64,000 nt of DNA, from IMG/VR virus record IMGVR_UViG_3300008113_000016, positions 1-64,000 of that record; one strand, written 5' to 3'. The notes under the pieces are model-generated. The model saw only the letters and a list, made by a program, of their open reading frames with translations. It had not been told where the DNA came from and searched no databases. A program made the translations under genes and the position numbers. Source of the stretch: a virus. Shown piece after piece: positions 42,479 through 50,383 of this stretch; within the stretch, counting starts at the first letter, position 1; every line of letters starts with the position of its first letter.

Positions 42479-45400
42479 ATGTTTAACAACCATCACTCAC
42501 ACTCATACTATAGTTTGCTAGACGGATACTCTAGCCCACTAGAGTTGATGCAACGTGCAAAAGAAGTTGGCATGTCTTCTATGTCTATTACAGATCATGG
42601 TACTTTAAGTGGTCACAGAGATTTTCTTATGGCTGCAAAAGAAACTGGTGTAAAGCCAATCCTTGGTCTTGAGGCATATTTTACAACAGACAGAAATGAT
42701 AAGCGTTCTAAGAAAGAAAGAAACGAAGATGAACAGGTTTATAATCACTTAATCGTTTTGGCAAAAAATGAAACTGGTTTATCTAATCTAAGTAAGATAT
42801 CTGAGATAGCGTGGAACGACGGGTTTTTTACAAAACCAAGAATTGACTTTGATATTCTGGAAGAAAATCATGAAGGTCTTATAGTTTTATCTGGATGCAT
42901 GAACGGAATCATTGCAAAGGCTATTCAAAACAACAACCCTTCTTTAGCAAAACAATATACTGCTTGGTTTAAGGATGTGTTTAAAGAAGACTTTTATATG
43001 GAAGTTCAGCCACATAACCCAGTAGAATTAAACATGCAACTTCTTTCCCTTGCAGATGAAATGGGAGTAAAGCCAACGGTAACCTTAGACTGCCATTATG
43101 CTTCTCCAGAAGATCGGATTGCAGAAGAGATTATGCTTATCCTTGGAACGCATCCAAATGTTCTTAAGGAATCAAGTTTTGATGCAAGCAGAAAGATCAA
43201 GGACATTATGTCCAGACTTGATTACCTATATGGAGAAAGAAAAATGTCTTTCAAGGACTTAGACATTTATTTGATGGGTTACGAAGAGTTAATGTCAAAG
43301 ATGAAAAAGTCTGGAATTGATCGACTAGACATGTTTGAGTCAAGCATGGAAATCTCTGATAAGGTTAGTAGTTATGAATTAAAGCAGAACCTAGACTTAC
43401 TACCAATTCAGGTCTCAGACCCCGCACAGGAACTCCAGAGGCTGTCTTTTGCTGGTCTTAAAGCAAAAGGTCTAAACAATGATGAAGCATACCTAAAGCG
43501 TCTTAATGATGAACTAAGTATTATTAAAGAAAAGAATTTTTCTGCATACTTTTTAGTTGTAGCCAACATGATTGGTTGGGCAAAGAATAATGAAATTATG
43601 GTTGGTCCAGGTCGTGGCTCTGCTGCTGGATCACTAGTTTGCTACGCTCTTGGAATCACTGACGTTGACCCAATAGAGCACGGACTTCTATTCTTTAGAT
43701 TTATTAATCCAGAACGTAATGACTTTCCAGATATTGACACAGACTACCAAGACTCTAGAAGAAATGAAGTTAAGGATTATTTAACAGAACAATATACTAA
43801 CGTTGCATCTATTGCAACATTCCTTACATTTAAAGATAAGGGTGTTGTGCGAGATGTTGCAAGAGCCTTTCATATTCCACTAGCAGAAGTAAATAAGTCC
43901 CTTAAGAATGTTGAAACTTGGGACGAGTTTTTATCAAGCAAAACAACAGAAGAATTTAGGTCAAAGTATCCAGAGGTTGTTTTCTATGCAGATAAATTGC
44001 GTGGAAGAATTCGTGGAACTGGAATGCATGCTGCAGGAATAGTTGCATCTCAAGAGCCTATATCAAACTTTGCTCCTATGGAAACTAGAAAAGATACACA
44101 GAGTGACTCAAGAATTCCTGTTGTTGCGGTGGATATGGAAAAAGCAGCAGACATTGGATTGATTAAAATTGATGCTCTTGGTTTAAAGACTCTTACAGTT
44201 ATAAAGCAAACGCTAGATATAATCAAAGAGAGACATGGCAAAGAGATCAATCTATCCACCCTTCCACTTCACGATGCTGAGGTCTATGCAGATCTTAGTG
44301 CAGGTTTTACAAAGGGTGTCTTTCAGGCTGAAGCAGTTCCATACACAAATCTTTTGGTTAAGATGGGCGTAAGCAACTTTGACGAACTTGCTGCTTCTAA
44401 TGCTTTGGTTCGTCCAGGAGCCATGAACACCATTGGAAAAGAATATATTTTAAGAAAAAAGGGTAAAAAGCAAGTAAAGTACATACATGATTTATTAAAA
44501 CCATATACAATAGATACCTATGGATGTATTCTCTACCAAGAACAAGTTATGCAAGCATGCGTACACCTTGGCGGTATGTCCATGTCGGAAGCAGATAAAG
44601 TTAGAAAGATCATTGGAAAGAAAAAAGATGCTAAAGAGTTTGACCAGTTCAAAGAACAATTTGTTACTGGAGCATCTAATCACATCTCAGAGAAGGAAGC
44701 AGAGGCTTTATGGCATGATTTTGAGGCTCATGCTGGCTACTCTTTTAACAAGTCTCATGCTGTTGCTTACTCTATGCTATCTTATTGGACGGCTTGGCTA
44801 AAAAAATACTATCCGCATGAGTTTATGTTTGCAATCCTTAAAAATGAAAAAGACAAGGATGCTCGTACAGAATATTTAATTGAGGCTAAAAGAATTGGAA
44901 TCAATGTTCGTTTGCCACACATTAATGAGTCTGACATTGACTTTAAACTAGAGGGTCAATCTATTCGATTTGGGTTGGGTAACGTAAAGTTTATATCAGA
45001 GAACATTGGTAAAAAGATTCTTGCTAACGCACCATACAAGTCTTATAAGGATTTTGTAGACTTTGCTATGGAAAAAGGATCTGGCATTAACAGCAGAGCA
45101 GTAGACGCATTAAACAAAGTTGGTGCTGCTGCATTTAATGACAAGCCAAGAACTGGTGAAGAAAGACAAAACTATTATGAATATCTAAATATTCCAGAAT
45201 TTAATTCAGAGATTCCTAGATATATGGAAGCATACTTTACTCCACTAGAGGAGTTTGACGAGGTTTCTTGTATGATAGTTTCTGCAATGGTAAAGTCAAT
45301 CAAACGTGGCAAGGGTTGGTCAAGAGTAGAGATTGTAGATAAGACTGGCAGCATTGGTGTTTTCCATGATGAAGATACAAACATTGAACCAGGAAAAATT

Positions 45401-45748
45401 TACATTATTTTAATTGCTAGTAACAGAATTGCTGGTTTTGCAAAAGCAGAAGATCTTGAAAATATATCAAATCCTTTTGTTAAGTTCTTAAAGGCTAGAA
45501 CTATTCCACTTGCAAACGACGAGTACTTTGTGGTAGACTTTAGTACAAGAAAAACAAAGAAGGGCGATAAGATGGCTAACGTCGTCTTATCTAATTCAGA
45601 TAAAGAACTAACATCGATTGTGGTTTTTCCATCGCTATATGCAACAGCCTTGGTAAATATGAGACCAGGAAGTGCATGTAAACCACAATTGAGTGAATTA
45701 AAAGACGGTGGACTAACATTAAAGTGGGTAGAAAATGGAAAGGCTTGA
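42479..45748 (+). CDS. dnaE: DNA polymerase III alpha subunit (DnaE type)
   Basis: 1089 residues, similar in length to bacterial DnaE. The PHP domain is at the N-terminus (NNHHSHSYYSLLDGYSSP and ITDHGTLSG), with its metal-binding residues present. The polymerase catalytic aspartates are found in PDIDTD (417-422, Asp418 and Asp420) and in KIDALGLKTL (Asp565). VGPGRGSAAGSLV (about 378) is the usual glycine-rich loop. A helix-hairpin-helix and an OB-like C-terminal domain follow (YIILIASNRIAGF). It is the main replicative polymerase of the phage; the proofreading subunit was not found in the window. Confidence 0.95.
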   Translation: MFNNHHSHSYYSLLDGYSSPLELMQRAKEVGMSSMSITDHGTLSGHRDFLMAAKETGVKPILGLEAYFTTDRNDKRSKKERNEDEQVYNHLIVLAKNETGLSNLSKISEIAWNDGFFTKPRIDFDILEENHEGLIVLSGCMNGIIAKAIQNNNPSLAKQYTAWFKDVFKEDFYMEVQPHNPVELNMQLLSLADEMGVKPTVTLDCHYASPEDRIAEEIMLILGTHPNVLKESSFDASRKIKDIMSRLDYLYGERKMSFKDLDIYLMGYEELMSKMKKSGIDRLDMFESSMEISDKVSSYELKQNLDLLPIQVSDPAQELQRLSFAGLKAKGLNNDEAYLKRLNDELSIIKEKNFSAYFLVVANMIGWAKNNEIMVGPGRGSAAGSLVCYALGITDVDPIEHGLLFFRFINPERNDFPDIDTDYQDSRRNEVKDYLTEQYTNVASIATFLTFKDKGVVRDVARAFHIPLAEVNKSLKNVETWDEFLSSKTTEEFRSKYPEVVFYADKLRGRIRGTGMHAAGIVASQEPISNFAPMETRKDTQSDSRIPVVAVDMEKAADIGLIKIDALGLKTLTVIKQTLDIIKERHGKEINLSTLPLHDAEVYADLSAGFTKGVFQAEAVPYTNLLVKMGVSNFDELAASNALVRPGAMNTIGKEYILRKKGKKQVKYIHDLLKPYTIDTYGCILYQEQVMQACVHLGGMSMSEADKVRKIIGKKKDAKEFDQFKEQFVTGASNHISEKEAEALWHDFEAHAGYSFNKSHAVAYSMLSYWTAWLKKYYPHEFMFAILKNEKDKDARTEYLIEAKRIGINVRLPHINESDIDFKLEGQSIRFGLGNVKFISENIGKKILANAPYKSYKDFVDFAMEKGSGINSRAVDALNKVGAAAFNDKPRTGEERQNYYEYLNIPEFNSEIPRYMEAYFTPLEEFDEVSCMIVSAMVKSIKRGKGWSRVEIVDKTGSIGVFHDEDTNIEPGKIYIILIASNRIAGFAKAEDLENISNPFVKFLKARTIPLANDEYFVVDFSTRKTKKGDKMANVVLSNSDKELTSIVVFPSLYATALVNMRPGSACKPQLSELKDGGLTLKWVENGKA

Positions 45749-46085
45749 ACTAGATAGATTGGCATTAGAGTTGCACTCTACTGCTGTTACAAAGAAGTTT
45801 TGGGACGAATATCCTAAGAACGGAACAGAGTCAGAGAAGTTTGTTTTTTATGCAAAGCAAATCGCAATGATTCATTCTGAGGCTACAGAGGTATTGGAGT
45901 CTATTAGAAAAAGAAAAGATAGCCATGAAACAGTTGAAGAACTGGCGGATATCTTGATTAGAACGTTGGATCTTTATGGCGCAATGTATTCTTATGGATA
46001 TACTCCATTTAGTTTACAGAAGGTATTAGAATCAAAGATGGACAAAAACCTAAGTAGACCTGACAAACATGGTGTCCTTGGATAA
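45735..46085 (+). CDS. MazG-like nucleotide pyrophosphohydrolase
   Basis: 116 residues with the ordered MazG features: SEATEVLESIRK (ExxE) and VEELADILIRTLDL (ExxD), and the usual closing KNLSRPDKHG. The enzyme hydrolyses (d)NTPs, and in phages it may adjust the nucleotide pool or blunt the stringent response. It overlaps the polymerase gene by 14 bases. The active-site acidic residues are intact. Confidence 0.85.
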   Translation: MERLELDRLALELHSTAVTKKFWDEYPKNGTESEKFVFYAKQIAMIHSEATEVLESIRKRKDSHETVEELADILIRTLDLYGAMYSYGYTPFSLQKVLESKMDKNLSRPDKHGVLG

Positions 46086-46305
46086 GAAAAAAATAGATGG
46101 TTATTTTTTAGAGGGATCAGATAACGAACTTCTTTTGGTCCTTAGAGGTTACGACGAAGAAATATTTTTGTCGTTAATCAAAAAACTTGCCACCATGAGA
46201 GATACAGATATTAAGAAGTTAACAGATAAATTGGAGGAGCATTTTTATGAAAGAGATAGCATTAGAAAGCATTCTAAGCAACCTAGATCCAAAAACAAGA
46301 AATAG
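46069..46305 (+). CDS. hypothetical small charged protein
   Basis: 78 residues, rich in Lys and Glu, no recognised domain. It overlaps the previous gene by 17 bases and the recA-like gene by 59 bases (46247-46305), a long overlap for this genome. The body (LRGYDEEIFLSLIKKLATMRDTDIKKLTDKLEEHF) would form two helices. It may be a small partner of the recombinase, but nothing proves it. Confidence 0.55.
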   Translation: MVSLDKKKIDGYFLEGSDNELLLVLRGYDEEIFLSLIKKLATMRDTDIKKLTDKLEEHFYERDSIRKHSKQPRSKNKK

Positions 46306-47254
46306 GGTTCAGAAGGCTGTAAACGTAGAGATTGAAAAGCAGCCAACACCAAGCCTTGGTCTTAACGTTGCATTAAATGGTGGTCTTGGGTATGGGCGAC
46401 AGGTTTTAGTTTGGGGAAATAAGTCTGCTGGTAAGTCTTCTTTTTGCTTACAGTTAATTGCAGAAGCGCAAAAACTTGGAAAGACCTGTGCTTGGATTGA
46501 TTCAGAGCAATCATACTCTGCAGATTGGGCAAGCAAACTAGGTGTAGATTCAGACAAACTAATCTACTCTGGAGCAAAAACTATTAACGATATGGTAGAT
46601 GTAGGAACAGATCTAATGTCTGCAGGCGTAGACATTATTGTTGTTGACTCTATCTCAGCCCTCCTTCCAGCAATTTATTTTGAAAAAGATGGAGAAGAGT
46701 TAAAGTCTCTAGAAAATACAAAGCAGATAGGTGCAGAAGCAAAAGACATGACGCATGCTGTTAAGATGCTTAATTATGCTAATAAAAATACATTGTTAAT
46801 TTTAATTTCTCAACAAAGAAATTCTTTTGGCTCAATGCATGCGACACACATTCCAACTGGAGGAATGGCTACAAAGTTTTTTAGCAGCACAATTATTAAG
46901 TTGTGGTCTTCAGAAGCAGAAGCAAACAGAATTAAATCAGACGTTCAAGTGGGAGACAAACTCATAGAACGCCCTGTAGGTCGTAGTGTAAACTGGAACG
47001 TAGACTATAACAAAACTGGTCCACAGTTTGTTTCAGGGGCATATGACTTCTACTTTTTAGGTGAACACGTTGGGGTTGATAAGGTAGCAGACCTTGTTGA
47101 TACAGCAGAACTTATGGGCTTAATTGAAAAAGGTGGTGCTTGGTATACCGTTCTTGGAGAAAGATTTCAAGGAAGAGCAAAGGTTGTTGCATATGTTAGA
47201 GACAACAAAGAGGTCTTTGAAAAATTAGAAAAGATGGTGTATGAAAAGATATGA
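46247..47254 (+). CDS. recA: RecA/UvsX-like recombinase
   Basis: 335 residues; ATG 46247 follows GGAGGAG. The ATPase core carries Walker A GNKSAGKSS (57-65) and Walker B VDIIVVDSI, with LLILISQQRNSFGS and a GG-type DNA-binding loop (PTGGMATKFFSS). The length and layout suit a phage RecA/UvsX protein for recombination-dependent repair and replication. It would load on ssDNA with the SSB (41760). The gene starts inside the preceding small gene. Confidence 0.92.
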   Translation: MKEIALESILSNLDPKTRNRVQKAVNVEIEKQPTPSLGLNVALNGGLGYGRQVLVWGNKSAGKSSFCLQLIAEAQKLGKTCAWIDSEQSYSADWASKLGVDSDKLIYSGAKTINDMVDVGTDLMSAGVDIIVVDSISALLPAIYFEKDGEELKSLENTKQIGAEAKDMTHAVKMLNYANKNTLLILISQQRNSFGSMHATHIPTGGMATKFFSSTIIKLWSSEAEANRIKSDVQVGDKLIERPVGRSVNWNVDYNKTGPQFVSGAYDFYFLGEHVGVDKVADLVDTAELMGLIEKGGAWYTVLGERFQGRAKVVAYVRDNKEVFEKLEKMVYEKI

Positions 47255-47439
47255 GCATCGATCCCAATGAGTTTATCAAAAAAGAAAACAAGCCAGTAAA
47301 AGAAGAGTTTGATACGATCACTGGAAGTTTTAGTTGTCAAAGTTGTGACGAGTCAGTAGATTCCGCATTCTATGATGAAGAGAATAGACAGATATTTTGG
47401 GATTGTTCTTGCGGTAAAAGAAACAAGGCTAGACTATGA
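47251..47439 (+). CDS. small zinc-ribbon protein
   Basis: 62 residues with FSCQSCDE (Cys-x2-Cys) and DCSCGK (Cys-x-Cys), a zinc ribbon of unusual second pair spacing. The N-terminal third is charged and disordered. It overlaps the recA-like gene by four bases (ATGA) and the next gene by four, so it is part of a tightly packed operon. Function unknown. Confidence 0.68.
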   Translation: MSIDPNEFIKKENKPVKEEFDTITGSFSCQSCDESVDSAFYDEENRQIFWDCSCGKRNKARL

Positions 47440-47738
47440 GCGAAGCAAGCGAGATTAAAAGAATGGGTGGCAAAGCCCATAAAAATAGTGGTCGTGGTCA
47501 GTATCAAAAAGCAGATGCAAGTTGGAAAATGTTTATCGTAGATATTAAAGAGTTTAGTAAATCATTTGGATTATCCAAAAGTGTTTGGTCTAAAATTGTT
47601 ACAGATACTCTTAAGACAGATAACGAAAAGTATCCAGCACTAAAGGTTGTTCTTGGTGAGGGTTCAAGTAAGGTAAGATTAGCAGTCATAGAGTGGTCTA
47701 TGTTAGAAGAGTTAGTAGAAAGGTACAATAATGAGTGA
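47436..47738 (+). CDS. putative PD-(D/E)XK-type resolvase-like protein
   Basis: 100 residues. The opening KRMGGKAHKNSGRGQYQKADAS followed by FIVDIKEF resembles the nuclease fold in which a first acidic residue is followed by D-x-K (here Asp in KADA and DIK). A helix-turn-helix-like unit follows (SLGLSKSVWSKIV), then VRLAVIEWSMLEEL. This could be a small Holliday-junction or DNA-structure nuclease; the assignment rests on the short motif and on its place between recA and nuclease genes. Confidence 0.5.
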   Translation: MSEASEIKRMGGKAHKNSGRGQYQKADASWKMFIVDIKEFSKSFGLSKSVWSKIVTDTLKTDNEKYPALKVVLGEGSSKVRLAVIEWSMLEELVERYNNE

Positions 47739-48069
47739 TTCAACATTAGAGTTAATCAATCAGATTACAGAGTTTAACGACATACATGAGTTTATGCAGG
47801 ACAAAGATTTAGATGAGGCTTTGGCTATCATCGTTAAGATTCTTATGAAGCCAGACATTCCTGCCACACAGGCTCCAGTCTTGATTTCAAAACTGCAGGC
47901 TATGTCTGCAAAGTTTGGAGTTATGGCTACTTGGTATACAACAGTTCAGAAGGGTCCTGCAGGATCCTCCAATAACATCAAAAAGAATGTATACTATACA
48001 ATGAAAGACTCTTTAGACAAACTTGTAGATGCTCTAAAGTATGTGGCTAGATATAACCTAGGAGCGTAG
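47731..48069 (+). CDS. hypothetical helical protein
   Basis: 112 residues, almost all predicted helical (LDEALAIIVKILMKPDIPATQAPVLISKLQAMSAKFG). No family recognised. It overlaps the preceding gene by eight bases and the nuclease gene by one (TAGTG). Likely an accessory factor of the adjacent nuclease, by position only. Confidence 0.6.
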   Translation: MSDSTLELINQITEFNDIHEFMQDKDLDEALAIIVKILMKPDIPATQAPVLISKLQAMSAKFGVMATWYTTVQKGPAGSSNNIKKNVYYTMKDSLDKLVDALKYVARYNLGA

Positions 48070-48839
48070 TGGCAAAAAACTTAATTGACTCTGTAAGACG
48101 GGGCAAAAATAAAGAAGCGTTTGATACAAAAGGATTTATCAAGGCATTGAATAAGTCCTACCTTGAAGATAAGAACGCATCAAAGTATATGAAGAAGAAT
48201 ACTTTCTCTCCAAGTACTATTGGGTATGGTCACGGAATGTGTCCTAGGTACTGGTTCCATGCCTTTAATGGTACAGAGTTTAAGGATTCATTTACTGCTC
48301 CATCCGTTGCATCTATGTTAAGTGGAACAGCAGCGCATGAAAGACTGCAGTCAATTATTTCAAAGATGGAGTTTTTTAAAGAACTTGAAAGAGAAATTTT
48401 AAGTGAGGATCCACCAGTAAGAGGCTTTGCTGACTTTGTTTTGGAGAAAGATGGCAAGGAAATTGTTGGAGAAATCAAAACAATAAAGGACGAATACTAT
48501 GACATTAGAAAGGCTAGTAATAGCCCTTCAGAAAGCCACTACCTTCAACTACTAATCTATATGAAGATTGAAAAGGTTGAGCAAGGTTTTATCCTATATG
48601 AGAATAAAAACACAAATGAGTTGCATGCAGTACCAGTAATGCTTGATGCAGAGGCTGAGAACTACATTGACTATGTGTTTGATTGGATGCGTGATGTTTA
48701 CTCTTCATACAAAAATGACACTATGCCAGAAAGAGTGTTTACTGAATCAAGCAGACAATGTAAGGGCTGTCCAGTATCTTCTACATGTTGGGCAAATGGC
48801 GATGGAGAAGTTTTCATAGAACAGTTAGAGGTTAGATAA
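48069..48839 (+). CDS. Cas4/RecB-like exonuclease with Cys cluster
   Basis: 256 residues from GTG 48069. The motifs of the Cas4/RecB family are in order: MCPRYWFHAF, SGTAAHERL, FADFVLEKDGKEIVGEIKT with the PD-(D/E)XK core (Asp in FADF, Glu-x-Lys in GEIKT), and HYLQLLIYMKIEK. The C-terminal CKGCPVSSTCW with the upstream MCPR cysteine gives four Cys that would hold an iron-sulfur cluster. Phage members act in recombination and DNA processing. It is not part of a CRISPR locus; no repeats or other Cas genes are present. Confidence 0.82.
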   Translation: MAKNLIDSVRRGKNKEAFDTKGFIKALNKSYLEDKNASKYMKKNTFSPSTIGYGHGMCPRYWFHAFNGTEFKDSFTAPSVASMLSGTAAHERLQSIISKMEFFKELEREILSEDPPVRGFADFVLEKDGKEIVGEIKTIKDEYYDIRKASNSPSESHYLQLLIYMKIEKVEQGFILYENKNTNELHAVPVMLDAEAENYIDYVFDWMRDVYSSYKNDTMPERVFTESSRQCKGCPVSSTCWANGDGEVFIEQLEVR

Positions 48840-49156
48840 TGAAGGTTTGTGCTAACTGTCAGAAAAGTTTTATGTTTAAGACTCATAATCAAAAATATTG
48901 TTCAAATGAGTGCTGTCGTCTTGCAACCAATAAAAGAATAATGGAAAAGTATTATGACAAAAGGGCTAGACTAAAAGGTAAAGAAAGGCTATGTTTGTCT
49001 TGTGACGCTGCACTAAGCAGATATAACAGTGAAGATATTTGTGCTTCCTGTTATGCATCTATGGTAAAAAACAAAGTTGTTATAGCAAGGGGGTTGGTAA
49101 AAAATGTCGCTAATGCAAGCAAAAAGGGCAGACGCAAAAAGAATCCTGGGGATTGA
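48839..49156 (+). CDS. Cys-rich zinc-finger protein
   Basis: 105 residues with eight or more cysteines in two clusters: CANCQK with CSNECC (about 4-24), and CLSC with CASCYA (about 50-72). The C-terminus is strongly basic (NASKKGRRKKNP), suggesting nucleic-acid binding. It overlaps the RuvC-like gene by 53 bases. Its role may be in DNA processing with the two flanking nucleases. Confidence 0.65.
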   Translation: MKVCANCQKSFMFKTHNQKYCSNECCRLATNKRIMEKYYDKRARLKGKERLCLSCDAALSRYNSEDICASCYASMVKNKVVIARGLVKNVANASKKGRRKKNPGD

Positions 49157-49655
49157 TGCATCCACCAACTCTGTAGCATTTACTTTGTTTGTTGACGGTA
49201 AGCCATCAAGATGGGGTAAGATTGAAATGGACGGAGACATATATGAAAAGGTTAGACAGTCCAGAGTAAGATTTGCTGATGCAATGAAAGAACTTAATCC
49301 AGACTACGTTGTTATTGAGTCTGCTATTTTGGTTAGATCACCAGATGCAAGCATTAAGATAGCAATGGTTGTTGGCTCTATAATTGGAAGCCTAGAAAAA
49401 CACGTTAGGGTTATTACCGTAAAGCCAACAGAGTGGCAAAATTATATAGGAAATAGAAACTGGACAAAGGTACAAAAAGACTCCTTTAAGGTTGAGCATC
49501 CTGGGTACAAAGAATCTTGGTACAGCAATAAGATCAGAGAGAAAAGAAAGCAGTTTACGGTAGACTACTTTAATAAAAAGTATTCTATAGAACTAGATGA
49601 TTTTGATGTTGCCGATTCTTTTGGAGTGGCATACTTTGCAACGGAGAGGCTATGA
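49104..49655 (+). CDS. RuvC-like Holliday junction resolvase
   Basis: 183 residues, ATG 49104. It carries the RuvC-type RNase H-fold acidic residues in order: ILGIDASTNSVAFTLF (Asp in first strand), YVVIESAIL (Glu) and FDVADSFGVAYF (Asp), the last a typical final motif. Residues between are basic and Trp-rich (PTEWQNYIGNRNW). It would cut four-way junctions before packaging. It overlaps the upstream gene by 53 bases, and the next small gene begins four bases before its end. Confidence 0.82.
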   Translation: MSLMQAKRADAKRILGIDASTNSVAFTLFVDGKPSRWGKIEMDGDIYEKVRQSRVRFADAMKELNPDYVVIESAILVRSPDASIKIAMVVGSIIGSLEKHVRVITVKPTEWQNYIGNRNWTKVQKDSFKVEHPGYKESWYSNKIREKRKQFTVDYFNKKYSIELDDFDVADSFGVAYFATERL

Positions 49656-49813
49656 AGTTATATCAAAGTAAAGAGTGGCTTTACAGAAGGTACGTTGTTC
49701 AAAAGAAGACTGTTACAGAGATAGCAGAAGAGTGCAAGACCTCATATCAAACAGTTTATAGATATCTTGTGTCTTTTAATTTAATTAGAGATCCAAGAAA
49801 GATAAAGAGATAA
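49652..49813 (+). CDS. small helix-turn-helix protein
   Basis: A 53-residue gene, short enough to be missed by length filters: it starts ATG 49652 within the last codons of the resolvase gene and ends TAA 49811-49813. Residues about 15-40 (VVQKKTVTEIAEECKTSYQT, then VYRYLV) form a resolvase-type helix-turn-helix. GGAGAGG lies a few bases upstream. The frame is otherwise unused and neighbours are tightly spaced, supporting a real gene. It may be a regulator or a DNA-binding partner of terminase, whose own small subunit begins 43 bases later. Confidence 0.6.
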   Translation: MKLYQSKEWLYRRYVVQKKTVTEIAEECKTSYQTVYRYLVSFNLIRDPRKIKR

Positions 49814-49824
49814 GTACTGTTTTA

Positions 49825-49838
49825 TGGTAAACTATAAT
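49825..49838 (+). promoter_or_regulatory. promoter of the terminase operon
   Basis: TGGTAAACT (49825-49833) matches the extended -10 pattern; a second TATAAT lies at 49833-49838. Either gives a start a few bases before the TGGAG site of the small subunit at 49856. Confidence 0.5.
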
Positions 49839-49855
49839 CATAACAATGGAGTAAT

Positions 49856-50383
49856 ATGAGCAAAGATATTGAATTAGCAGAGCGTTGGGAAAAGATCAAT
49901 AAGGTAGTTGAAGAATACCTTAAAGGAAATACTCCTACCCAAATTGCAAAAAGCACTGGCTATACTAGAAACCAAGTACAGGAATACATTTCTGAATGGC
50001 AGCAGGTTATCTGGAGCGATAGACAGATTCAAGAACGTGCTAAGTCTGCAATTATGTCTGCAGATCAACATTTCAATATGTTGATTCAAAGTGCTTGGGA
50101 AACATTAGACCAAGCAGATCAGGTTGGAAATCTTGGTGCAAAGACAACATCAATTAAGATTATTTCTGACATAGAGTCAAAAAGAATTGATATCTTGCAG
50201 AAGGCTGGACTATTAAACAACAATGAGTTGGCTATGCAAATCGCAGAGGCTGAAGAAAGACAAGAAGTTTTGATTAAGATATTACGAGAGGTTTCTTCTA
50301 AGTGTGATAATTGCAAGGTAGAGGTTGCAAAAAGATTGTCACAGGCTAGTGGACAGGCTGAGGTAATAGAGACCAATGGTTGA
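49856..50383 (+). CDS. terminase small subunit (putative)
   Basis: 175 residues. The N-terminal helix-turn-helix (about 14-48: VVEEYLKGNTPTQIAKSTGY and RNQVQEYISEWQQ) and the helical oligomerisation region that follows (IKIISDIESKRIDILQKAGL) fit a terminase small subunit. It has its own promoter and overlaps the large subunit by eight bases, the usual arrangement. A CDNC motif near 153 is unusual. Assignment rests on position and helix-turn-helix content. Confidence 0.72.
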   Translation: MSKDIELAERWEKINKVVEEYLKGNTPTQIAKSTGYTRNQVQEYISEWQQVIWSDRQIQERAKSAIMSADQHFNMLIQSAWETLDQADQVGNLGAKTTSIKIISDIESKRIDILQKAGLLNNNELAMQIAEAEERQEVLIKILREVSSKCDNCKVEVAKRLSQASGQAEVIETNG

